Program-made: the position numbers and the translations under genes
The notes under the pieces: model-generated
What the model saw: the letters and a program-made list of their open reading frames with translations, nothing else
Databases searched by the model: none
Told to the model about the DNA's origin: nothing
In this document: piece after piece, positions 43,359-51,236 of the stretch
How positions within the stretch are numbered: position 1 is the first letter of the stretch
Layout: each line of letters starts with the position of its first letter
Source: an uncultured Mycoplasmatota bacterium
Lineage (GTDB): Bacteria; Bacillota_I; Bacilli_A; RF39; UBA660
Direction of reading: 5' to 3'
Assembly (NCBI GenBank): GCA_946528555.1
Contig: CAMMYS010000020.1
Coordinates: 1-56,035, forward strand
DNA: 56,035 bases

Positions 43359-44297
43359 ATGGAAAAGGAAGAAATCAAAGAAAAAGAAGAAAAGGAGGAA
43401 GTTAAGGAAGAAAAGAAAAATTCTAAAAAAGGAAGAAAAGAAATCAAACCACTAGTAACATGTAGAATTCTATTTATTTCTGCTTTAGATAAAATCTTTT
43501 TTGTAATAATTGCTCTATCATTTGCATCAGCAACTTATTATAACTTTGCTGGTAATTTTAGTAGCATAGGATATGGGTATTGGGCAAGAGTATTTAGTGA
43601 ACTTGGTATATTGATAGGTACAGCTATATATTACTTATTAATGAACTGGATTTATAAATGTGCTGCTAAAACTATGCTTTGTATCACAGAAAAAGAAATA
43701 TATATTGAAAAATATATTCCATTTAAAAGAACTGAAAAAAGTATTCCATTAGAAAAAATAACATCAGTTACTACAATCAATCTATTTTGGATTTTTAGAA
43801 CACTAATTATTTTCCAATATCATCAAATACCAACAATTTTCTTCACTTGGAATAACCAATTATTAAAAGATAAATTTGATGAATTAGTTAACAAGAGAAC
43901 TGAAGATGTTGAAAATGAATTTGATGATAAGAATATTCTTACTTTCTTAAAACCTGGTTTCTTAAAAAAATTCTTTATAGGATTAGGATGTCTAATTGTT
44001 TTATTAGGTGTAATTAGATTCTTTGGATTTATTTTTAGCCCAGCTAAAAGAGTTCCTGGAACTTATAAAAATGGTGAAAGTTCTATTGTATTAAATAAAG
44101 ATGGTACTTGTGATATAACTCCTATTAAAGAAACCACTTCTTGTAGTTGGGTACTTTCTGATGATGAAACAACTGTTTATGTTTCATATGAATATGAATA
44201 TACATGGTTTGGTTCTAAATATGAATCATCATCCAGTGCAACATTCGATTATGAGAAGAATAAGATTACTTATAACGGAACAGAATATGTTAAATAA
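43359..44297 (+). CDS. Membrane protein with PH-like domain (bPH2 type)
   Basis: The 312-residue product has a 35-residue Lys/Glu tail, two hydrophobic segments, and then a bacterial PH-like domain (EKEIYIEKYIPFKRTEKSIP, LEKITSVTTINLFW). A third hydrophobic segment follows (IGLGCLIVLLGVIRFFGFIF), then a beta-rich outside domain of about 80 residues beginning VPGTYKNGESSIVLN. The PH-like domain is typical of YdbS/YdbT-like proteins, whose function is unresolved. It is monocistronic between its promoter and a bidirectional terminator. Confidence 0.8.
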   Translation: MEKEEIKEKEEKEEVKEEKKNSKKGRKEIKPLVTCRILFISALDKIFFVIIALSFASATYYNFAGNFSSIGYGYWARVFSELGILIGTAIYYLLMNWIYKCAAKTMLCITEKEIYIEKYIPFKRTEKSIPLEKITSVTTINLFWIFRTLIIFQYHQIPTIFFTWNNQLLKDKFDELVNKRTEDVENEFDDKNILTFLKPGFLKKFFIGLGCLIVLLGVIRFFGFIFSPAKRVPGTYKNGESSIVLNKDGTCDITPIKETTSCSWVLSDDETTVYVSYEYEYTWFGSKYESSSSATFDYEKNKITYNGTEYVK

Positions 44298-44300
44298 AAA

Positions 44301-44322
44301 AAGCGATTTAATCGCTTTTTTA
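44301..44322. terminator. Bidirectional terminator between the PH-like and cyclophilin-like genes
   Basis: AAGCGATT (44301-44308) pairs with AATCGCTT (44310-44317), with A-run before and T-run after. It can end both convergent transcripts. Confidence 0.85.
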
Positions 44323-44793
44323 TTTTGTAATAATATAAGTTACGTCACCATCACCAAGAATGCTTCTTAGTTCTTCTTCTGAAATATCTATTTTTCCTAT
44401 CTTAGTATAGTTCCAAGTATTAGTTCCATAAAATAAAACTATTTCATCCCCATTATATAAAACTACATCTCCAGTAGAAGTAACAGTATACTTATCAGAT
44501 CTTGGTAATTTAAATCCTAACTCACCTACTTTTTCAAAACCACCATATTCTTTTGCTTCTATAGTAATATTTCCTTCTTCTAATTTTTTAATTAATTCAC
44601 TTGTGGTTTTATTATTTTCTATTTTAACAACTAATTCTTTTTCACCAACTATTATTTTAAAATTATCTGCCACTTTAGGTTCCTCCACTATTTCTTCTTG
44701 TTCTTTTTCTTTATTAAAAAATATAAAATATATTCCAATTACTAAAGCAATTATTACTATAATTACTATTGGAATTATTATTCCTTTTTTCAT
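44320..44793 (-). CDS. Membrane-anchored cyclophilin-like fold protein
   Basis: The 157-residue product has one N-terminal hydrophobic anchor (IIIPIVIIVIIALVIGIYFIFF), then a short Glu-rich linker and a compact beta domain with IIVGEKELVVKIENNKTTSELIKKLEEG and GELGFKLPRSD, GDVVLYNGDEIVLFYG. These features match the cyclophilin-like (PF18050) family rather than true peptidyl-prolyl isomerases. The domain would lie outside the membrane. Role unknown. Confidence 0.82.
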   Translation of the reverse strand: MKKGIIIPIVIIVIIALVIGIYFIFFNKEKEQEEIVEEPKVADNFKIIVGEKELVVKIENNKTTSELIKKLEEGNITIEAKEYGGFEKVGELGFKLPRSDKYTVTSTGDVVLYNGDEIVLFYGTNTWNYTKIGKIDISEEELRSILGDGDVTYIITK

Positions 44794-44855
44794 ATTATCA
44801 CCATTTAAATTATAAAATATTGTAATACTTATTACAATTATTTTTTTTTATAAAG

Positions 44856-44880
44856 AAAAAGCAATTATTTAAATAATTGC
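44856..44880 (-). terminator. Terminator of the 44883 gene
   Basis: GCAATTATTT (44861-44870) and AAATAATTGC (44871-44880) form a near-perfect palindrome; an A-run at 44856-44860 is the U-tract on the minus strand. Confidence 0.82.
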
Positions 44881-44882
44881 TA

Positions 44883-45527
44883 TTATTTTTCTTGTTTTAA
44901 AGTTTTACCTTTATTAAATTCTTCTTGTAATAATAAATGATATTCTCTAATAAACTTTTTAACTCTTTCTATATATTTCTTTTCTTCTTCACTTAAATCT
45001 CTAAAAATAACTGGTTTCATATCAATAGATATTATACTCTTTGCTTCATTCATCCAAAGCATAAATTGATTTAATTGTTTTTCATTTTCTATATCTAATC
45101 CTAGATTATTCATAAGTGTATGAACGAAGTTATTAAGATCAAATAAACAACAATATAAATCAAACAAATATTGTGCTATTTCTTTTGGAGTAGCAATTTC
45201 ACTAATATAATCTTTAATTCTTTTGACTTCTGCTTTATCACCACTTTTTAATGCATCAATTATATTATAGTATAAATTATATCCATAATTATCATGATAA
45301 TCTTTAATATCTAAATTTCCATCATTAACATACCTAAATAATTCTATTGTATCAGCAAAATAAGTAAAAATTGTATCAGCTATTTCTACTTCATCAATAG
45401 TTTGTGGATTTTGAATCACATCAATATTTGGATTTAATTGGTTTTGTTCTATTATAAGAGAAAAAACTTCAGCATTTTCATCTGTTTTTCTTCTATATTC
45501 TTTTACTCTAGTTACAAAATCTCTCAT
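44883..45527 (-). CDS. Hypothetical helical protein
   Basis: The 214-residue product is mostly helical by inspection, with no membrane segment, no clear metal site and no recognised family. It ends FNKGKTLKQEK, which recalls the KTL[ST]L ends of two other proteins, but its last residues differ. AAAGGAGG is four bases before the ATG. It sits between two terminators, so it is a single-gene unit. Confidence 0.72.
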   Translation of the reverse strand: MRDFVTRVKEYRRKTDENAEVFSLIIEQNQLNPNIDVIQNPQTIDEVEIADTIFTYFADTIELFRYVNDGNLDIKDYHDNYGYNLYYNIIDALKSGDKAEVKRIKDYISEIATPKEIAQYLFDLYCCLFDLNNFVHTLMNNLGLDIENEKQLNQFMLWMNEAKSIISIDMKPVIFRDLSEEEKKYIERVKKFIREYHLLLQEEFNKGKTLKQEK

Positions 45528-45584
45528 ATAACCTCCTTTACATTTTTATTTTATCATTTAAAAAATTATTATGTCAATAAACAT

Positions 45585-45606
45585 AAAAAAGCACTAAATT
45601 AGTGCT
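45585..45606 (-). terminator. Terminator of the 45606 gene
   Basis: AGCACTAA (45590-45597) pairs with TTAGTGCT (45599-45606), with an A-run to 45585 giving the U-tract on the minus strand. The last base of the arm overlaps the TAA stop. Confidence 0.82.
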
Positions 45607-45887
45607 TATTTTAATTTTCTAGTTAGTTCACTATCAGTTTCAGGAATTATTATACTACCCTTATCATCTAATGTTACTGCATTTCTATATTCACCTAAAA
45701 AATATCCGTATGCTTCACAATTAGATTTTATTAATGTTGCTTTGCTTTCTCTAATTAAAAAGCTTTTAATTTTTCTAATATGATTTAATCTGTCTTTAGA
45801 AGCAATTCTTTCTGCAATATATTCCCTATCAACAGCACCATATTCTGCATTAATATAATCCCTAAGATCCATAGTTTTAGCTTTCAT
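45606..45887 (-). CDS. Hypothetical small protein
   Basis: The 93-residue basic product starts MKAKTMDLRDYINAEYGAVD. It has no recognised domain; helices are likely in the first 60 residues, and the end reads as short strands (VTLDDKGSIIIPETD). AGAGGTG precedes the ATG. It is separated by 40 bases from the gene upstream. Confidence 0.68.
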   Translation of the reverse strand: MKAKTMDLRDYINAEYGAVDREYIAERIASKDRLNHIRKIKSFLIRESKATLIKSNCEAYGYFLGEYRNAVTLDDKGSIIIPETDSELTRKLK

Positions 45888-45927
45888 ATCACACCTCTAT
45901 AAAAAGTTTATTTATATCTATAATATA

Positions 45928-46281
45928 CTATAATTTTCTTCTAAGGGAATTTTGTTTTGCAGTATTTCTGTCGTTATAAATTTGTTCATAACGTAATAAT
46001 TCTTCTTTAGTTAATTGGTCTGGTATTTCTGCTAGTGGAAAACAATAACGTAAATCAAATGTTTCATAAGCATTAACAAATATTGGCTTTTCATATACAT
46101 CTGTTAATGTTTCAGGATAACACATTAACACTTCATCAGTTGCAAGACATCTTAGTACAAACATACCTGTTTCCTTATCTTTTTCTTTTACAAATACTCT
46201 ATATTTATTTTCTAATTCACTAGATCTTCTTCCGTCATATTGCCAAATTTTACCAATCCAAACATTTTTAGTTAATATCAT
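45928..46281 (-). CDS. Hypothetical small protein
   Basis: The 117-residue product starts MILTKNVWIGKIWQYDGRRSS and has a mixed strand and helix pattern with a C-terminal basic helix (YNDRNTAKQNSLRRKL). No family is recognised. AAAGGAGG lies five bases before the ATG. Its stop at 45928 is 40 bases before the next small gene. It is divergent from the ASCH gene. Confidence 0.7.
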   Translation of the reverse strand: MILTKNVWIGKIWQYDGRRSSELENKYRVFVKEKDKETGMFVLRCLATDEVLMCYPETLTDVYEKPIFVNAYETFDLRYCFPLAEIPDQLTKEELLRYEQIYNDRNTAKQNSLRRKL

Positions 46282-46352
46282 AATATCCTCCTTTAGCGGA
46301 GAATTATTATAGCACTTTTAATTAAAATTGCAATATTAATCACCAAAAATGA

Positions 46353-46358
46353 TATAAT
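46353..46358 (+). promoter_or_regulatory. Extended -10 of the ASCH gene
   Basis: TGATATAAT (hexamer 46353-46358). The predicted start of transcription, 46365, leaves a leader of 14 bases before the ATG at 46379, with AAGAAG as a weak ribosome site. Confidence 0.5.
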
Positions 46359-46378
46359 AGCTTTAAGAAGTGATTAAA

Positions 46379-46744
46379 ATGAATAAATGGTCTTTTGGAA
46401 TAGATAATGATAAATTAATAAAGTTAGTATTAGATGGTAAAAAACGAGCAACAACTAGTAATTACGATGAAAATGAATTGCCAGTAATTGGACAACAATC
46501 AATAATAGTATTTGATAATGGTAAGGACGCTTGTATAGTACAAACACAAGACTATAAAATATTAAAATTTAAAGAAATAGATAGCAGTCTTTCCGATTTA
46601 GAAGGCGAAGGAGATTTTGATTCATGGAAAGAAAATCATTTGAATTTTTTTAAAATGTATGATGATAATTTTAATGAAGATACTATTGTTGTATTTGAAA
46701 CTTTTAAATTAATAAAAGATTTAACAAAAAACACTAACAATTAA
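46379..46744 (+). CDS. ASCH-domain protein
   Basis: The 121-residue product matches the ASCH fold (PUA-related RNA-binding) by its KRATTS motif after LVLDGKK and by LEGEGDFDSWKENHLNFFK, the part that recognises nucleosides or RNA in relatives such as YqfB amidohydrolases. It may hydrolyse modified cytidines or bind RNA; that is not shown here. The ATG at 46379 is preferred over a GTG three codons upstream. It ends in a terminator, and the island begins just downstream. Confidence 0.88.
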   Translation: MNKWSFGIDNDKLIKLVLDGKKRATTSNYDENELPVIGQQSIIVFDNGKDACIVQTQDYKILKFKEIDSSLSDLEGEGDFDSWKENHLNFFKMYDDNFNEDTIVVFETFKLIKDLTKNTNN

Positions 46745-46755
46745 GTTAGTGTTTT
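46729..46755 (+). terminator. Terminator of the ASCH gene, overlapping its stop codon
   Basis: AACACTAAC (46730-46738) pairs with GTTAGTGTT (46745-46753), followed by TT and a T-rich stretch. The TAA stop (46742-46744) is in the loop. The next 200 bases (46756-46961) hold no gene, only the island promoter and hairpin. Confidence 0.85.
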
Positions 46756-46882
46756 AATTTTCTAAGTGGCACGCTCTTTATAAACGTTTACGAAAAAATA
46801 GGGATAAAACCTGATTACATTTTCATTATAGCATCTTTGTAAAAATAATCCAAGATGTGTAGGATAAATAATAAAAATTTGT

Positions 46883-46937
46883 TATAATAATATTTAAATA
46901 ATAACAGTATCTTTTCTTTTTTAAGATGGATACTGTT
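46883..46937 (+). promoter_or_regulatory. Promoter and leader hairpin of the RloC-like ATPase gene
   Basis: An extended -10 TGTTATAAT ends at 46888 (hexamer 46883-46888), predicted +1 near 46895. In the leader, AACAGTATC (46903-46911) pairs with GATACTGTT (46929-46937), enclosing 17 bases and followed by a T-rich TTTTC. The hairpin could attenuate or delay translation; the ribosome site GGGAGG follows at 46945-46950. Confidence 0.6.
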
Positions 46938-46961
46938 TTCTTGTGGGAGGATTTAAGATTT

Positions 46962-49145
46962 ATGGAAAAAATAGAATTTATAAATAAAGAATCAAAAGAA
47001 AAAATTATATTACCATTGGATAAAAAAATGATTTTTATATATGGAAAAAATGGTTCAGGAAAAACTACCTTGTCTCGAAGTATAAAAAGTGATAATTGTT
47101 ATGTTTTTAATGAAGATTTTATATATAAAAACGTTTATGTTATTGAAAATGACGGAGCTAAAGTGGATCAAGTAACAAAAAATAACTTTTCAGAATTATT
47201 AATTGGTGAAGAAGAAATAGTATTAAAAAAAGAAATTTTAAAATTAGAAGAATTTAGTAAGAAAAAAAATCAAGAGTATAAAGATAAAAATAATATAATT
47301 AATAGTTTATTACTTAAAAATAGTCTTTTAGAAGAAGATAATATTTTAAAGAATATGATTGATAAAAATTTTAAATACAATTTAGAATTATCCGATGAAG
47401 AACAATTAAATAGTTATAATTACACTTCAACCATTACACCAAAAATAAAAAATGATGAACAATTACAGTTGAAGTTAAAACAACTAAGTAAACAAGAAAA
47501 CTTAATCGATTTAAACAATAAAATAGATGGAAATCCATTATTAAAAGCATATTTATATTCCAATGATAAAATTATAGAATCACTTAATCAAGAAATATCA
47601 GTTATAAAATCATATGACGCAGCTATTTGCGAATTAGAAAAAATAGCAAAAGAAAAGAATGTTTCTAATAAACATTTTGATATAATACAAAAATGTTTAT
47701 TGATACAAGACGAAACTGGAAGTAGTAAATGCTTTTTATGTGGAACGGAGAATAAATTAGAAGAAATAAAAGAATGGAATAAAATAATAAATGATAGAAC
47801 AATAAAAGAAAGAGATGAATTGAAAAAGAAATTAACTCAATCCTTAGAATTAGCTAAAACAATAATTACATCAAAAAAAGTATATGAAACAGTTGCTCCA
47901 AAAACAATAAAACATATAGAAACATATTCTAAAAAAATAGAACTAATAATTAATTCTATTGACGAAAAAAAATATAATCAATTAGAAATTGATAAAATTG
48001 AATTAGATTCAATGGTTATGGAAACAAAAGAGATTAAAGAAGATATTAGAAACTATTTATTAAAACCATTTGAAAAAGAGATTGTTTTCTATAATTCACT
48101 TATGGATTTATTAGCTAAAACAATTAAAACAAAAAAAGAAAGCCTAGACAAATTATTAACTAAAAACTCTAAAGATAATGAGAAATCAATTAATTCTATC
48201 TTAATTGAATTAGGGCTAAATAAAGAAATGTCAATTTCAGTTGATAGATATGGTGGGAGTCCAAAATATAAAATTGAATTGAAAAATGGTGGTTTAAATA
48301 CTTTAAGTGACGGACAGAAGCATAAATTAGCTCTTGCAATTTTCTTAAATTATTTAAAAAGCAAAGATTTGAAAAACAGTATAGTGCTATTTGATGATCC
48401 TGTGGTTTCGTTAGATGAATCCGGGTATCATTTATTTAAAAAATATGTAATCAACAATGTTATGAAACAAAAACTTGAAGATTCTCCAATATTAATTATT
48501 TTAACTCATAATTTTAATTATTTATATGTTCAAATAAGTAATGTTATATCTAATGAAGAATTAAAAGCTAATTCAATTGTATACAAATTGAGTTCATTAA
48601 ATATTCAAACATTAGACTTTCACTATTTTGAATTAGATGATATAGCACTTTTTAAAGAATGTTTAAAAAAAATGAAATATCAATTTCAGTTAAATGATTT
48701 ATCAATTATTTATCTAAAGTTATTTAGAGTATTTTTAGATTTATCATTAAGAATAAAAGGAATACCTGATACTTTAGAAATACACGAAGAAATTGCTAAA
48801 ATGAATTTAGAGTCATCATTAGAAGAAAAAATAAAAGATATTCATAAAAAACTTTGTAGTATATCTAAGAAACGAAATTGTAATTACGAAAAATCCAAAG
48901 AAGGATTAAAACTATTAAAAGAAGCAATTGATATATTAGGATATAACTATATAACAGATGAAGATATTAAAAAGTGCGAATCATTAGAAGAAAAAGAAAT
49001 ATTTTATGAAAATGATATATTCTTTATTTTAAACGAAATAATCAATGTCTTATTAGATAAAAAAGAAGAAAACTATTCTCATTATTTAAATCACCCTAGA
49101 ATATCCTTTACGCAAAATATATTGTCTACTTCAATGAATCAATAG
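46962..49145 (+). CDS. RloC/PrrC-like ABC ATPase with zinc-hook CxxC
   Basis: The 727-residue product has Walker A GKNGSGKT (28-35) and FNEDFIYKN downstream, a long helical stretch with CFLC (Cys257, Cys260) near its middle, the ABC signature LSDGQKHKLALA (about 448-459), Walker B IVLFDDPVVSLDE (Asp478/479) and a switch His516 in LTHNF. This layout matches AAA_13 proteins of the PrrC/RloC group, in which a coiled coil with a zinc hook senses DNA and a C-terminal part cuts tRNA. About 200 residues follow the His switch; an RVFLD-like sequence might stand for the RxxxE of the nuclease, but this is uncertain. It precedes an AlwI-type restriction gene, so it is probably a defence protein. Confidence 0.8.
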   Translation: MEKIEFINKESKEKIILPLDKKMIFIYGKNGSGKTTLSRSIKSDNCYVFNEDFIYKNVYVIENDGAKVDQVTKNNFSELLIGEEEIVLKKEILKLEEFSKKKNQEYKDKNNIINSLLLKNSLLEEDNILKNMIDKNFKYNLELSDEEQLNSYNYTSTITPKIKNDEQLQLKLKQLSKQENLIDLNNKIDGNPLLKAYLYSNDKIIESLNQEISVIKSYDAAICELEKIAKEKNVSNKHFDIIQKCLLIQDETGSSKCFLCGTENKLEEIKEWNKIINDRTIKERDELKKKLTQSLELAKTIITSKKVYETVAPKTIKHIETYSKKIELIINSIDEKKYNQLEIDKIELDSMVMETKEIKEDIRNYLLKPFEKEIVFYNSLMDLLAKTIKTKKESLDKLLTKNSKDNEKSINSILIELGLNKEMSISVDRYGGSPKYKIELKNGGLNTLSDGQKHKLALAIFLNYLKSKDLKNSIVLFDDPVVSLDESGYHLFKKYVINNVMKQKLEDSPILIILTHNFNYLYVQISNVISNEELKANSIVYKLSSLNIQTLDFHYFELDDIALFKECLKKMKYQFQLNDLSIIYLKLFRVFLDLSLRIKGIPDTLEIHEEIAKMNLESSLEEKIKDIHKKLCSISKKRNCNYEKSKEGLKLLKEAIDILGYNYITDEDIKKCESLEEKEIFYENDIFFILNEIINVLLDKKEENYSHYLNHPRISFTQNILSTSMNQ

Positions 49146-49150
49146 TATGG

Positions 49151-49156
49151 TATAAT
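49151..49156 (+). promoter_or_regulatory. Extended -10 of the restriction endonuclease gene
   Basis: TGGTATAAT (hexamer 49151-49156). The predicted transcript start, 49163, is followed by GGAGG before the ATG at 49179. The same nine-base TGGTATAAT occurs before the methyltransferase gene (51184-51192). Confidence 0.6.
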
Positions 49157-49178
49157 TATATTAGTATGGAGGTGTAAT

Positions 49179-51155
49179 ATGGCATTTAAATCTTATAGTT
49201 GGTCAATTGGAACTACTAGTTTTAGAGTAAGTCAATTGAATTATAAAATAGAACGTCAGTTACAATTATTAAAACAATTTTGGCTAGAAAATCCTAATGT
49301 CAGTTGGAAAAATAATAATGAGTTACAAGCAAAATACTATTATTTCATGAAAAATAATGGATTCTTAATTGGTGAAGCTAGTAGACCAGATAAAGATGCA
49401 AGAGAAAAAACTTCAGGATTAGTTGATATTGGAGTTTTAACACAAGATAGAAAACTAACAGAAGTTGGTAGTAAAATTGAAAACTTATTAGGAAAAGAAA
49501 GATCTAAAGATAATATATTTTATATTGACGAAGATAGTTATTACTACTTGTTACAATTTTTGAAATTGCAAATTAATAATGACGGATTAAAAATAAAACC
49601 ATTTATTGCTTTAATCTATATGCTAGAAAAACTAGATTATTTAACTTATGATGAATTCACATATTTATTACCATTATGTAAAAACAAATATGATGTTATA
49701 AAAATGGTAAATGATATTAAGTATAATCGTCAAGGATTAGATTTAGATACGATTATTACAACCAGAATTTATGAAATGGATAATTATATTAGGGTATTTG
49801 AAGAATTTAGAAAAGATTATCCAGTAACTGAAGAAACATTTGAAATGATTGGAATGAATAGAAAAAGTGCTAGTTACGAACATGCATATTTACCAGTATA
49901 TAATGAATTAGTTAATTTAGTATTCCATTTAAGACACAATACATTTGAGGAAAGAATTGAATCATATAATAAGTTGTATGGATATTGTAGAAACATTTCA
50001 GGAAATGCTAAATCACATTGGTTATCATATTTATTTATGAATTACACTCCTAGAAACTTTGATGAAAAATTTGATAAAGGATTTAGAAAACTTGAAATAT
50101 CTGAAGTTAAAAATATAATTGACTTTAAAAGAGTTTTCTTTGAAAGAGAACATATCATTAAATGGAAAGTAAATCTAAAAGAATATTTTGATTTAAATAA
50201 GAGATATTTTTCATTAACTGATATTGTTAAATTTGGTGAAGAAAAAATAGAATTAGATTTATTACCAAAATATTATTTCAAGGAAATCATTGATGATTTA
50301 TTAAATGAAAATCTATTAGAAGATGATGATTATTTAAGTTTATTTCATTCAATTGTACCTATAGAGAAAATATCAGATAAATATAGAACTGATATATCTG
50401 AACTTGTTAATGAAATTAATAAAGAATTACATACAGATTTAACAATAGACAATATTAATACATATTTAGAAGATGAAAAAATTAAACAATTTAATAAATT
50501 AATTGATGAAAGATTTAAGGATAGCGACTTATTATCATTAATTGATTTGATTAAAGATAGAAGAGATTCAGAAGTGTGTAGTTATGTATCTGATAATGCC
50601 GATGTTCCAACAATATTTGAATATATACTTGGTATAGCTTGGTATAGAATAAGTAATAAAGAAGGAAATATACTTAAGTTTATGAATCTTAGTTTAGACG
50701 CTGATTTATTGCCAAAGACACATGCTGGTGGTGGTATGGCAGATATAGTTTACGAATACAAAGAAAATAACTATCCAAGACATAATTTATTAATTGAAGC
50801 AACAATATCAGAATCAACTGGTCAAAGAAGAATGGAATTAGAATCTGTACCTAGGCATTTAGCAAATGATATTATTACTACAAATAATTCAAATGATTAT
50901 GCGTTATTTGTTGCCACGAATTTAGAGGAAAGTGTTATACTTTCAATGAGAGGCAATAAAACCACATATTATCCTAAAGGTAATAATGAGTATATTAATG
51001 GATTAAAGATAATACCTATTGATACAGATATATTGAAAAAATTTATAACAGAACATAAAAAGTATTCTGACATATATAGCTTATTTGATAATGCTTATAA
51101 GTCACAACTACCAGATCCAGAATGGTTCGAAAAAGAAATTTTACAAAAAATATAA
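49179..51155 (+). CDS. AlwI-family type IIS restriction endonuclease
   Basis: The 658-residue product resembles the AlwI/PleI/MlyI/BstNBI family by its segment PKTHAGGGMADIVYEY, then LLIEATISESTGQRRMELESVPRHL. Putative active-site acids are Asp522 in MADIV, Glu540 in LIEAT and a Glu at 553 or 555. The N-terminal half would bind DNA. This family cleaves outside short asymmetric sites such as GGATC or GAGTC. A separate terminator and promoter lie before the methyltransferase gene, so R and M are transcribed independently; upstream it is 33 bases from the ATPase gene, with its own promoter. Specificity is inferred. Confidence 0.85.
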   Translation: MAFKSYSWSIGTTSFRVSQLNYKIERQLQLLKQFWLENPNVSWKNNNELQAKYYYFMKNNGFLIGEASRPDKDAREKTSGLVDIGVLTQDRKLTEVGSKIENLLGKERSKDNIFYIDEDSYYYLLQFLKLQINNDGLKIKPFIALIYMLEKLDYLTYDEFTYLLPLCKNKYDVIKMVNDIKYNRQGLDLDTIITTRIYEMDNYIRVFEEFRKDYPVTEETFEMIGMNRKSASYEHAYLPVYNELVNLVFHLRHNTFEERIESYNKLYGYCRNISGNAKSHWLSYLFMNYTPRNFDEKFDKGFRKLEISEVKNIIDFKRVFFEREHIIKWKVNLKEYFDLNKRYFSLTDIVKFGEEKIELDLLPKYYFKEIIDDLLNENLLEDDDYLSLFHSIVPIEKISDKYRTDISELVNEINKELHTDLTIDNINTYLEDEKIKQFNKLIDERFKDSDLLSLIDLIKDRRDSEVCSYVSDNADVPTIFEYILGIAWYRISNKEGNILKFMNLSLDADLLPKTHAGGGMADIVYEYKENNYPRHNLLIEATISESTGQRRMELESVPRHLANDIITTNNSNDYALFVATNLEESVILSMRGNKTTYYPKGNNEYINGLKIIPIDTDILKKFITEHKKYSDIYSLFDNAYKSQLPDPEWFEKEILQKI

Positions 51156-51182
51156 AAGAAGTTGTAGCACACTTCTTTTTTT
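51156..51182 (+). terminator. Terminator after the restriction endonuclease gene
   Basis: AAGAAGT (51156-51162) pairs with ACTTCTT (51171-51177), followed by TTTTT to 51182. Confidence 0.85.
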
Positions 51183-51186
51183 ATGG

Positions 51187-51192
51187 TATAAT
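51187..51192 (+). promoter_or_regulatory. Extended -10 of the methyltransferase gene
   Basis: TGGTATAAT (hexamer 51187-51192). Predicted start 51199 and a 38-base leader that ends in AAGGAGG before the ATG at 51237. Confidence 0.6.
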
Positions 51193-51236
51193 TAAATAGT
51201 AGTACGATGCCGAAAATGGAAATAAGGAGGATTAAT

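Noticed and set aside
46756..46882. Left attachment site of the accessory island
   Set aside because: I compared this stretch with 53240-53511 and found no shared repeat longer than about seven bases, so no boundary could be supported.
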